From: Melastoma dodecandrum
Taxonomy: Eukaryota; Streptophyta; Magnoliopsida; Myrtales; Melastomataceae
Direction of reading: 5' to 3'
Assembly: GCA_029817715.1 (NCBI GenBank)
Contig: JARUPY010000473.1
Location: 744,001-808,000 of the forward strand
Length of the DNA stretch: 64,000 bases
Below, one piece after another: positions 12,424-23,648 of the stretch. The notes under the pieces were generated by a model. That model had not been told where the DNA came from and searched no databases. It saw nothing but the letters and a program-made list of their open reading frames with translations. The position numbers and the translations under genes were made by a program. Position 1 is the first letter of the stretch. Every line of letters begins with the position of its first letter.

Positions 12424-14020
12424 CTAAATTGACAAGTTGGACAACATCAAGATTGAAATGAATTCCAAAGTTGAATTGCAGAAATATGATAATTTGTAAA
12501 ATATATGCCCTTTGCACGAAAAGCTTTGTCCCCATATTTCGAAGCGAAAATCTATTAGAGTAATGATGTTGAGGTGTGAAGGTAAGTACTTCATGTGTGG
12601 TGTTTTTTGATCGGGTCTTATTTGGTTGATTTCAATACATCTGGTGTGTGTAATTTTTCTGTGAATGGGGGGGAGGACATCGGATCCCCCAGCCAGCATC
12701 ACCGAATGCAGTTCTAGGCGTCGTACCTCGGATTCTTGGTGACTTTCTCGACCACTTCTTGTTCGAGATGATAGATTCTCGGTCAAGGCATCACTTGAAT
12801 GGGAAGGGAAGATTTTATATTCGAAGCAGAAGAAGATGGTGGCAGAATTACTGGACTTTGGATTCAGAAATTTGGGGGGGGGGGGGGAGGGGGGACCATT
12901 TTCCTTTGCGGGTCAACTCTTTTAACTCATCACCCGACAAAAAAACTTCATGGAGAATAAATTGGATGTCGGATTCCATTTCTTTCATTTCCGGCACCGT
13001 AAAATTATAACCCTCAGAAGAAATGTGATATGATTGAGTGGTGGGTGGTTAGGAAATTACGAAAATATTTCTCGTGATAAAGTATTAATTTTAAAATTAG
13101 ATGCCCTTAAATCGTTAAAGAAATTTAAAGTTCATGGCATTAACTGAGTTTATCAGGTAAAAGTGGTGAACTCAGTCTAAGTTACACTTTTAGTGGGGTT
13201 GAACAACACTTAAGTTTCTCGTTTTATTTTTAGCAAACTCAATATTTAACGAATTTTAAAAATTAATCTTTTTATTTTACGAAATATTTTCTACGAACGT
13301 AAAATAAACCAAGTACTTTCCTCGAAATATTATTATCTTGGAAGGGTAGATGTGAAGCTGCCCGCGGACATGCAATCCATCGCGTCAATGTTAGCCGATG
13401 GTAGATCTTTCATATTTACGATTGTGTTTTTGTTGAGATTAGGAATAAGATGAGTATATGAGATTGGTGGAACATTCAGGAGGAGAGCTGCCACATGCAA
13501 AATTCCGAGCATTCAATTTTCCTAATGCCATTGCGCGAAGGGAAAGAGTGAGTGGTGGTCCTCTCTGAAGGAACAGGGCACTCGTCTTGCCGCCAGCCCA
13601 AGACAAGATGGGACGCAACCGTCAAGCCCCCCCTCCCCCCGACGACGACCCTGTAAATTTTAATACTGTTGGTTGGTTGGTGGAGGGGAGCAAAAGAATT
13701 TTTTTTTTGTGGCAAAACAAGAGATGGGACGGTCGCCCGCCCGCGCATCGAGGACTGACCGAAGGAGAAGGGAGGTGAAGGTTAAGATTTCAAATTCACA
13801 ATAGTGTTTGGTTCCTTTCTCGGACCCCCCGGTAATGTTTTGTGGGTCCGGAAGGAGCTTCGTTCTGCAGTAAGAAGTAAAACCTTCCTTTTTACACGTG
13901 CTGTGCTGAGATCTGGGCTCCTCCCAAAACTGCAACATTCTCCTTCTCGGCTTCCCCCCCCCCCCCGGTCCCCTTCTTGTTTTATTTTTGTTGTTCGGTT
14001 TCAGATTTGGAGCGGCTGCG
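12424..14020. other. Intergenic stretch and 5' leader of the TRM gene
   Basis: No gene is seen. It contains a G run at 12874-12887 and a C run near 13960-13972. The last few hundred bases probably hold the promoter and 5'UTR of the next gene. Confidence 0.55.
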
Positions 14021-17000
14021 ATGGAGCCGCCGCGACAACGGAGGTCCAAGATTTGCATCGCCGCCCGCCGCCCTTCCTCCTCCCCTGCCGCCGGTGGTTT
14101 ATCGTTTCCTTTCTCTCTCTTTTCGTTCTTGTTCCTGAGGTTATTTCTTCCTTGACCTCGGCTCGGGTTGGGCATTTTCTGTTTTTGGCGGTCGAGGAAT
14201 CCGAACGTCCATAACTCATAATTTCGTGTAGAATTCGGTTAGGTTTTCGTCCCGCTGCTTTCTCTCTGGTATCTTCATCGGTAGGATGGAGTTCGGGGAA
14301 TGAAAAATCAGTGGAAAGTGATGTTTTCTGTGTTGACGACGATTCTTTTTTGTTGTTCATTCTGGCTTTTTTTTTTTTTTTACAATTTGAGCAGTTAGGT
14401 CGATGATTTGGATAACTAGGTAAGACAGAAGCTTCCTTTGCTTTGTGTGTCTGGTGTGTGTTCTTACTTTTTCTCTCATGCTGTAGCCATGATTAAGCTT
14501 TGTTCGACTTTACATAACTTTAGGTTTGTTCCTGCGAAATGATGAGGAATAATTGCCCTACTCCCACCAATTACTGCGCTTGTGTCGCTGCTGTCTTCTT
14601 CCTTCTCCCCGACATTTGTCTTGTGATTCCCTCAGAAAACGCCCCGGTTTTCTTTGCTGTTAGTGAAGAAGAGCTAGTGACAATCCCGGCATGATTTGGT
14701 TCATGTTTTTTGCGATACATCTCTCGGTAACTAGTGTTTTGTTGAATGGATTCTGACCGAATTCCGATTCAGTATTCTTAGATTTTGCCGAATCTGTTGG
14801 AAAGGGGATGTTTGTTCTGACTTCTGAATCTGTTGTTTCTCCAGGTAACTGGCTGAAGCAGAGACCGGCCAACTTGGGAGATCTTTCCCCAGAGTCAAGT
14901 ACCTGTAGCAGTTGCACCAGCGAGGAAGATTTGGTGAGCATTCTTCGCACGTTCCAGGACTTTAATCCCAATATGTTAGTGTTATGAATGGGATTTTGTT
15001 CGGCTCCTGCAGCTCAAGCTCGATTTCAGACGGAAATCTTCCAAACAAGCTTCTTTACCTAACGAGACGCCCATGAAGAAATTGTTGGCAAAGGAGATGT
15101 TACAGGAAGCCAAAGTTAAAAGACAGTCGCCTGGTGTGGTTGCAAAATTGATGGGTTTCGATGGGATTCCATCTTATTCTCAGAACACTTCCAGTAGTTT
15201 TCAAAGGAGGCAAGTGGAAGATCATCACTTGAGGAGAAAGGTTGCGAGAGCCAAGAGATCTGGCAACATTTCCTGCCGGGGTTCATCTAGAAGAAGCTCG
15301 AGAGACGAACAAGAATTTAAGGATGTCTTTGAAGTTACTGAATGCACGAAGCCAAGGAGTTGTGATCATTTCCCGTCGAGGTCGGTGGAACACGAGGTGG
15401 GTGAAGCTGAAATTGCATTCATCAGAGAGAAATTTTTGGATGCCAAACAGCTTTCAATGGATGACAGGATTCAGTATTCAAAGGCGTTTGATGATACACT
15501 GGAGGTGCTTGACTCTAACAAGGATCTGCTGCTGAAGTTCTTGCAGCAACCTGATCCCTTGTTCACAAAACACGTACATGAATTGCAGGGGACTACTTTG
15601 GACTCCCACTGGAGCAACAACGTCCCTGCGAGAAAAGCCTCAGGTGATCGAGATTTTGAGACTTGGAGTCCCAGCACGAAATCATTGAGAGACAATGGTC
15701 CTCGAAAACAAGGAAAATCTGCTAAGAGTTTCCCGAAATGCAGTCCTTCTGGCGCTCTGAAACCAGAAGGCCTAACAAGGCCCTATACCTTGCCAACAAG
15801 GATAGTTGTTCTGAAACCACTCATGGGAATGGGACAAGATACCCTGGAGGCAAACTTCTCTCCTTCTAGGCAATCGTTACTCTCGGAATTTGATGTTCCT
15901 ATTGAATTTGTCAGCCTTAAGAGTTCAGAGAATAAGTTAGCAGAGCGGAAGAGGAATTCTGAACAGATGAAGAAACCTAGAGCTATTGCAAGAGAAATTT
16001 TCCAGAAAGCAAGAAGCACAAATTCCAGTATCGGATCAGTAAGTTCGGCATCATCAAGACATGCAGTTTGTGTTAAGGATAAAAGCTTGTCAACCATGTC
16101 TCATGATGAGTTTGCCTATGAATCAGACAGAACATCTGCAGCTATAAATTCTCCTAATAGGAAGTATGGGAGTTTGCCTTCTGTCGAGTCATCTGTTTGC
16201 AAGGAGGCTAAAAGGAGGCTCTCGGAAAGATGGAAGTTGGCTCATAAATCTCGTGAAAAGGGAGAAGCTAGTAAGGGGAGCACGCTGGCTGAAATGCTTG
16301 CTATTCCTGATAGGCTTGTTAGATGTCCGGATCTGCATAAGGTTGGCCAACAAGGATTGAATAATGGTTCGGCTGTTTCTGTGGAACCTTTGGGCATCAG
16401 CAGCAGAGTCGGGGGGAAAGGTGTAGACTTAGCAAAATTATCAAGGTCAAGATCTCTTTCCGCTTCTTCTATGCAAAGATCTTCTACGTCAAGATACCCT
16501 AGAATTAGTAGGAGCCGTCACGTTTCTTGTGATTTCATGGAGACTATGCCGAGGGAGACAACAAGGTGGGAGAAGCATAGGCCGACCAAAGGCAATAACA
16601 ACACGGCATACAGCTTGGCTTCTGGAGGGTTGAAATACCCCTGCAGTGAACGACAATCTCCTGGCTACAAAAGTGGTTATAGTAGCGATGCTTCAGCAGA
16701 AATTGGATCAATTCATGGTCAAGTTGCAGTTGGACTGAAGGAGATTGATCGACCAACACAAAGTCCTGTGGAGGAGGTCATGGCGAAGCTTTCACCTTCT
16801 ACTGGCTCTGAAGTTCCATTCCTGCAACAGGATTCCTCAATCTGCTGTATCCACGAACTACCGTCCCAGGTTGGCTTGATCTTTATAATAGCTTTAGACT
16901 TCCTAAGCTATGTGATTGTCCTGTTTATTTCATTCCAGACAAAATAAAGTAGGCAAAACCTTATTACACTGCTTTGGTAGGAGGATTTCTGTTGGCTCTT

Positions 17001-18713
17001 TTTAAATACTGCCATATAATGAGTGACAGCGCCTCCTGTGAACTGTGACAAAAATGCCGCTGCCGAGTTATCTTTTGTTGGTTATAATGAGAATGTTATG
17101 TCAGCCATAAGGACCATAAATTCATCTAATTCTTTGAAGTCTCTTTTAACTTTGGTCATATTTCTGCAATCAGTATATAGGTGAAAGTTTGGGGTCTTTT
17201 CAACTTATTAGCCTCACTTTTATGTGGTTGTCAATGAGATGCCAGAACTCATGCTTATTTGAAGTTAAGGTCATTGCATCTTGGAAATTATTCCTGTACT
17301 GGTTTGCTAATGGTGTGCATGGATATTGTGATGGACAATGGTTTTCTCATTTTACCCTTAAAACGATGCTCCTTTTTCCAGAGTTGAAATTACCCTGATT
17401 GAAGATCGTCTGTAGTAGCTTGAAATTATTAGTTGGAGGTATTAATGGTGGCTGTACACCCTCTTGTCATGCAGGACCAGCCCTGTTTGGCCCCTGAAAA
17501 TAGCCCGTTCTCTAACCCTCTACCAGACTCTTCGAGTTCCAAAGAAGTCGATCAACCGAGTCCTGTTTCAGTTTTAGAAGCTCCTTTCGCAGATGACATC
17601 TCATCTGGTTCTGAATGCTTTGAGAGTCTCAGTGCAGATCTTCAAGGTAGTAAATAAAAAGCTATTTTTTTTCTCTAAAATAGTTATTAATTGTTGCTTG
17701 CTCTTCAGAATGACAAAGTCTGCATTGTTTCTCTGTCTGCTGGCTGCATGTCATATTCATCGCAGAAGAAAGGGCATTTTGATTGCTTCATTTCACTTTT
17801 GCTTGATACTTTTGTGATTTTCCATTTTCTCCACAACTGGAACAAGAACTGTTTCCATGCTTTCTTAATGCTTCTCTCTACAGCCTAGAAATCGAGGTCA
17901 GCTCTCAAGGCCCTTCTGTTGGTTATGTATTGTGCTGTCTGATTCTATATGTAAATTATTGGTAGCAATGCCTTTCCGAGTGTTCTTTTTTTTATATGTT
18001 CCATGTGTTTTTTTCAAGTTACTGAAATCGTTATATTCTCATGATTGTGAAGCTGTCGTATATTCATGGTGTTGCTATTTTCTGTTTAATTCTTCTCAGG
18101 ACTTCGGCTGCAACTTGAGCTGCTCAAACTTGAGTCCCGAGCTTACAAAGAGGGATCCATGATCGACACGGGGGATGATGGTACTGTTGAAGAACCGATC
18201 TACTCCCTTGAAGGAATGGAATTACATGAATCAGCAGAGAACTGGGAGTTCTACTACATAACAGACTTACTCATTGCCTCTGGTTACGTGGAAAATGAGC
18301 CTGCCGACGTTTTCATCACGAAGTGGCACTTGCTGGAATGTCCTGCAGATCCATCAATTTTCGAAGAACTGGAGAAACTATACGACTATGTTGGGTCTTC
18401 CATGGAAAGAAAGCTGCTCTTTGACCTGATCAATTCAGGCGTCCGGGAAATATACCAGCCTCTCATGGATCCTCACCCTTGGGTGAGGCCATCCCCATCA
18501 ACGATCCATCCCAGTTGGAATAAAGAACCTTTGACGGACATTCTGATGAGGCTTGTGACGTGTTGCAACAGGAAGGCTTGCAAGGAAGCTCTGGATAAGG
18601 CTCTTGTAAATGATGCTAACTGGTTGAGTGTAGGCGACGACATTGACCTAATTGGTAAGGATCTTGCTGGCCTTCTGGAATCCGCCTTAGTAGATGAATT
18701 GCTAGAAATGTAA
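14021..18713 (+). CDS. TON1-recruiting-motif-like protein, DUF3741/DUF4378
   Basis: A large plant-specific protein of the TRM/LONGIFOLIA superfamily. Characterised members bind microtubules and recruit TON1 and PP2A to cortical arrays. Five exons fit: 14021-14093, 14845-14933, 15013-16869, 17475-17646, 18100-18713. They total 2805 nt, 934 residues. The VVAKLMGF motif (DUF3741-associated) lies near residues 95-103. The long middle is basic and serine-rich, with an SRSRSLSASS-like stretch. The tail encoded by exon 5 (about residues 731-934) is DUF4378: FYYITDLLIASGY, FDLINSGVREIYQPL and a closing ESALVDELLEM. The first exon is less certain: its ATG (14021) gives an in-frame join to exon 2 across a 751-bp intron, but an upstream alternative cannot be excluded. 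The subgroup is not assigned. Confidence 0.9.
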
Positions 18714-18981
18714 TATAGAACTAGTCGATGTTACATGTTATAGCATGTAGGCAGTGGTTGGCATTAGAACGCCATTGTCGGCACAAGTAGCAGATGTAAG
18801 AAGTTAGAACTGCCCCCGCGGCCCCGCCCTTTGTGATGTAATAAGATAGAATTTCACATTCCTGAGTAACATAGGCTATCTAATGATCACCTCGAGCAAT
18901 TTTATATCAAAGCAAGCATCAGTTCATTCCAAAGCAAACGTCACATGTTACAAAGTTCAGTGGTTGGCGATGATTATGATT
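18714..18981. other. Short convergent intergenic region
   Basis: 268 bp separate the stop codons of the TRM-like gene (+) and the NaKR-like gene (-). Both 3'UTRs must lie here and may overlap. No other feature is seen. Confidence 0.6.
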
Positions 18982-19917
18982 TTAGGAGGGAAGAGGAGGA
19001 ACCGGCCAGAACTGGGCATTCTTTACCTTCGAGATGCTAGCCAGGACACTCAGTGGTGTCACATCCCCGACGACCGTCACCTTCTTTGCTGCAAAGTCGA
19101 TGTTGAAGGATGTCACCCCTGCCGTGCAAAAAAACTCACTGGATTAATTTTATTTTTGCCGCAGTGAAGAGGGCATGAAGAAAGACATACACAAGAAATT
19201 ACCTTCCATCTTCGACAGATGCTTCCGAACTTTCCTCGCACAGCCTCTGCAGTGTAGTGACACCCTAAGAACAACCACCTGCAAAAACTCGGGAAACTCT
19301 GATGTCATCTTTAGCGTTCACCAGGCATGTGAAGCAGCTGTCCACAGAGACCGAAAGTACTGTCAGCTTGTAATGAAGAAAGAGAGAACCTGGTCTGAAC
19401 TGGCCTTGGAAGGGAACGCGAAAGATTTCGAACCGCCCAACTTTTTCTCCTTCGAATCTTCATTCGACAACCTCACATTGGTTCGGTCTGGCAAGACGGG
19501 AGTGAAAACCGAAAGATCGTCATCGAACAGCACGATGTCGCCCAGCAGATGCCTGGTTGAAGCTGCAGGAGGCAGGCCACTGAGGCCAAATTCGCCACCA
19601 GAGTCCCTATGGTCCTTTAAGAACGCAGTCCCCTTCTGCTTCAACCAGGATTTTGCTACATAGCAGCTCTTCTGCACCTTCTCCTCCTCATCGTCACCGG
19701 GGTCGGCCCTCGAGACGCCTTTACACTTATCCTTACCTTTCTGAAGGCTGTGCCATCTGCTCAGATGGGAAACTTCCGGCGAGGCTAGACGGGAAGGTGT
19801 CGGGGCTGGGGATGGGGACAGGGTGAGTATCCTTCTGGAATCAGTGATGATGGGGTTGTGTCGATCGATGGCTCGGCCTCCCAGGGGAGGAGTGGACGAC
19901 GAAGCACCTGGTTCCAT
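18982..19917 (-). CDS. NaKR-like heavy-metal-associated (HMA) domain protein
   Basis: A plant metal-binding protein of the SODIUM POTASSIUM ROOT DEFECTIVE / HIPP type. NaKR1 acts in phloem function and ion homeostasis. Three exons: 19390-19917, 19203-19278, 18982-19118. They total 741 nt, 246 residues. The C-terminal HMA domain begins VVVLRVSLHCRGCARKVRKH, with the metal-binding pair in CRGC, and ends in a short proline-containing tail. The N-terminal part is basic and serine-rich, with an RAIDRHNPII block and a TRHLLGDIVLFDDDL block resembling the conserved N-terminal motifs of the NaKR group. The ATG at 19917 was chosen for its MEPG start and fit. The frame stays open upstream to 20307, so a longer N-terminus is possible. 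The sequence resembles NaKR2-type proteins in my judgement. Confidence 0.87.
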
Positions 19918-20506
19918 GAGTTGGCAGAAGGGAATAATGGGGTAAAAAAAAGCAGAGGAAGAGAAGGCAAACATACCAACTCTTGCACAACCCAAGTAAG
20001 CGAAGGAAAGATGAAGAAGTGGGGTGGGGGTAATATTCTTTTGGTATCCGATCCTTCCATTTTGTAATAAAATCTCACCTTCTTTTTCTTCCTGTTTTCC
20101 TTTCTGCATCGCGTCTCGTCCCCTTTTTCTCTCATCTTCTTCTCCTTCTTGAGGAGTTTGAAATGCCCAGTCATTTATTGTCTTTGGGACAAGGAAAGAA
20201 TTTGAAAAATGGGAGCCGATTCTTCGGAGCAATTTTGGAGGACAAAACTTGTTCAAGAAAATCTGGTTCCTTAATCCCATGATTGACTCCGGTATTATTG
20301 TACTCAATCAACAAAAGGATACATGTGATTCACTATTAATGTTCTTGGTGGTTTCACATAATATATTATCATTACTGGTTATCAACATTCCGTAACGATG
20401 AAACCAAACCCCGTGTTACTTATGCACACAGACACTATCACTTCCGGTAATGTGGCCGCAGGGGGCAGCGTTTCGAATCACGACGAAGAAGAATGGAAAG
20501 GGCGTG
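19918..20506. other. Intergenic stretch, NaKR-like promoter side
   Basis: An open minus-strand continuation to 20307 is present but looks like leader sequence. No independent gene is seen. Confidence 0.5.
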
Positions 20507-21639
20507 TCAGGGGAGCATCTGCTCCGCCTCTGCTTCCTCCTCAATGTGGGCGAAGTAGTCTCTCCTGCTTATGGCCTCGGGCCAACAACAGTAGAACATC
20601 ACCCCGTAATAGACCAGACCCGCAATTCCCTCTGCAGAGTTGCCCGCACTCCCCAAAGAAGACGACAACATCCTCGTCGTGTAATAGAGATCGAGCCCCC
20701 CTGTGTGCCACTGCGGGCATATACTCACCTTGTTGACTGTGCCACAGGGCGCAACCCAGGACCGAAAACGCTCCTAACATGGTGACCGCCATGGACACCA
20801 TGATCCCGTGCTCGTTGCCTCCATCTCTCCGAGCACCATGTTGGCCAAGATCTGTGCTGCGATGACTGCCATCATGGCGTTCTTGGATAGGTTCTGACGC
20901 AGCGGGACGAGAGAAACCCATGTTGTTTTGATCAGGAGGACGGTAAGGACGAGGAGTAGAAGGATGCGGACGAGCTGGATGGCGGGATCATCGAGGGGGA
21001 GGTGAGGAGGGAAGTGAGGGACTTGACAAGGAGTATTCGGGACATGAGGTGGAGGATGGGGGTGGAGGGAGGGTTGTCGGAGCTGTGGACGAGGAAGAGC
21101 TAGAATCCGAGGAAGAAGAAGTGGGCCATGACAATGGGCAGTTGGTGGAGAAATTTCCGATGGCACTCGCTTACTTTTGGACGAAGTCCCAAGCCTAGCA
21201 TTTAAGCTTGTTTCATTCTAAAACTAAGTAACAACAAGTGGACCACTGCGAAAATCTCAGACAAAGTGCTTCTCCTCGGCCGCGTGAACTAGATCAAGCC
21301 CTTTTGCAGAGCAAACATAGGTGGATCTGATGGACAAATCTCTTCTCACTGCATAGATCTAACCATACGAATAACAAGGAAAGTAAGTGAACGAGGAATA
21401 TGCAAATCAGAATGTTCTTGACCCCCAGACAAGTAATTCCTGGACCCTCTGGAGCCGAGATTGTATAACTCAGTGCGGACAGTCACAGAGACTCGAAGTT
21501 TGGAGGGGTAGCAGTGCACAAACACTCCCGGGCATGAGGACCGGGTACGACCTGTTTAATGCCGCATGGGGCTGCGGTGAGATTCAAGGAAGCAGAAGAG
21601 CTTCTGGATGAAGAGGCTGTCAATCAGGCACTGGCTATG

Positions 21640-22870
21640 GCTACAGCAGAATTGGTTGGGTCGCCCTGTTTACAAGGTAAAACGACATTTTGGGAAAGAT
21701 CGATGCCTAACATCGACGAGACCATGTGTAATGAAAAGCCTAGAGAGAAACGCCATCGATGATATAGAACTCAATGGTTCGTCGATGGACATCCTTGACA
21801 GCATCTACGGCTGGCGTAGAAGCTGCACCATCTACGGCTGGCGTAGAAGCTGCACCATCTACGGCTGGCGTAGAAGCTGCACCATCGACGGCTGGCGTAG
21901 AAGCTGCACCATCGACGGCTGGCGTAGAAGCTGCACCATCGACGGCTGGCGTAGAAGCTGCACCATTGACGGCTGCATAGAAGCTGTTCCATCTACGACT
22001 GGCGTAGAAGCTGCACCATCGACGGCTGGCGTAGAAGCTGCACCATCGATGGCTACGTAGAAACTGCTTCATCTACGACTGGCGTAGAAGCTGCACCATT
22101 GACGGCTGCATAGAAGCTGTTCCATCTACGACTGGCGTAGAAGCTGCACCATCGACGGCTGGCGTAGAAGCTGCACCATCGACGGCTAGCGTAGAAGCTG
22201 CTCCATCGACGGCTGGCGTAGAAGCTGCACCATCTACGGCTGACGTAGAAGCTGCTCCATCTACGGCTGGCGTAAAAGTTGCTCCATCGACGACTGGTGT
22301 AGAAGCTGCTCCATCGACGGCTGGCATAGAAGAAGCTGCACCATCGACGGCTAGCGTAGAAGCAGCATCATCGGCGGCTGGGTGGCTGGCGTAGAAGCAT
22401 CGTCGACGGTGAAGGCTGAAGCAGTGTCGATGAAGGCTAGAGCAGCGTCGACGATGAAGACTGTAGCAGCGTCGAAGTGATCTTCAAGACAAAGATCGAT
22501 GCTTCAACAGGAGTTGGTCGACGATATAGTTTTGATACTCGATCGATTAGTTAGTTTTAGGACAATTAGCATGTTCAACGTACATCGGTCGACAGTTATT
22601 AGTTAGTGTCTATAAATAAGCCAGTCCCGGTCAATTGTATGACCCTGAAAGGCTGTTTTATTGTCAACTTATCTGGTCGTAATCATTTAAAGTGTTGCAC
22701 AATGGCTGTAAGTCTTTCCTTTTACACTTAGTGAATCTTTGTTCGTTCTTTCTTTTATTTACTTTTATTGGCGACCATTTATTTTCAACACTTTAAGTCT
22801 CCGATATATCGCGATGTGCTTCACCCGCATACACGCCCCTATACTGCAAATACACGTGTGATATTTGCAA
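21640..22870. mobile_element. Insertion with 27-bp minisatellite and TATA-like region
   Basis: This block interrupts the 7TM pseudogene at a point where the intact paralogue is continuous (between about 24705 and 24761). The left half is the minisatellite. The right half contains TATAAATA (22612-22619) followed by AT-rich transcript-leader-like sequence, which resembles an LTR or other promoter-bearing element. I could not define terminal repeats or a target-site duplication, so the class is open and the edges are approximate. Confidence 0.5.
21803..22345. repeat. 27-bp minisatellite, about 20 copies
   Basis: The unit CGGCTGGCGTAGAAGCTGCA plus CCATCGA/CTA recurs tandemly with few substitutions. 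A higher-order copy offset by about 133 bp can be seen (blocks starting near 21963 and 22096 share the rarer GCATAGAAGCTGTTCCATC unit). Since 27 is divisible by three, the array stays open in several frames on both strands: APSTAGVEA on the plus strand and STPAVDGAA on the minus strand. There is no sign that it belongs to a real protein. Confidence 0.93.
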
Positions 22871-23111
22871 GATGATGAAAAACCCGAGGCTAGACAGATC
22901 TTCAGCAGCAGTCTCTCGTGAGAATATCCGGACGCTGGAAACAAATATGGCGACACGACCAGGGGCCGGTGTCGGTGAAGTTGTGGATGGAGAGGAGGGG
23001 ACACTACTCTGACATTACAACGCGGGTTTTGGTACCGGCGGTCGAGGGAGGAAGCATTAATTCGAGCAGGACGAGGCATTGGACGGCAACTGAGGGCTCA
23101 AGCCGGACCAT

Positions 23112-23648
23112 TTTTCTGAGACTGACCACCGATGGATGTCCGAGGAAGAAGAAGTGATTTTAAGGAGAGGTTTCTTCACGGGAAGACAAATGTATAGGAA
23201 TATAAGGATTTTGGTATTAGGAAAATATCGGGCCTGCCCACCCCAACATATAAACCTAACCTTGAAAACCAATTTTCAATAGATTAACTCATTGGGTATA
23301 CAATATATATAATATATTGATTAGGAAGGCATTTGATATTATTGATTAGGAAGGCATTTGCTTTTCAACGTAAAACTTGGGCTTTATGTTTGTAAACCCT
23401 TTCAACATCTTCCTCAAATCCAAACACATTTTACTCTGCAGATGGAAAATCTCGAGCCACTCCATCCCAAATATAAACCCAGGAAGGCATTCCAACACTC
23501 GATAATGATTCCCTTATTTTCCTAATAAAACACGACAAAGTGTGACGATCTCACCTTAACAGGAGGAGAAGCGCCCAAACACGTTTAGAAAAGCAAAGCG
23601 CAGTCAGTTTCCAGATTGCCAAAACGAAACAACCGAAACGAAATTGCA
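23112..23648. other. Intergenic stretch between 7TM pseudogene and gene
   Basis: No gene is seen. A 20-bp word (ATTGATTAGGAAGGCATTTG) is repeated at about 23315 and 23340. The right end contains the 3'UTR of the minus-strand 7TM gene. Confidence 0.55.

Larger units (their letters stand above)
20507..23111 (-). pseudogene. Lung-7TM (GPR107/CAND7-like) pseudogene with nested insertion
   Basis: A broken third copy of the neighbouring 7TM genes. C-terminal pieces are readable on the minus strand: 20774-21000 (LLLLVLTVLLIKTTW, then QILANMVLGE, matching TM3-TM4) and 20507-20640 (NSAEGIAGLVYYGVMFY, matching TM7, plus an acidic tail). The luminal domain lies in two parts. 21415-21635 aligns with 24480-24705 of the intact gene (both contain CAAGTAATTCCTGGA). 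22873-23111 aligns with 24761-25004, up to the equivalent of the start codon. Between these two parts sits about 1.2 kb of unrelated DNA with a minisatellite. Frameshifts, missing TM1-2 and the insertion make it non-functional. Confidence 0.82.

Noticed and set aside
19918..20307. Upstream extension of the NaKR-like first exon
   Set aside because: The extension is open but of odd composition, and family members start close to the MEPG-like position. It is kept as an alternative only.
21608..22060. 150-codon plus-strand open frame across the minisatellite
   Set aside because: The frame is open only because the 27-bp unit is divisible by three and has no stops. Flanks lack coding signs and the opposite strand is equally open.
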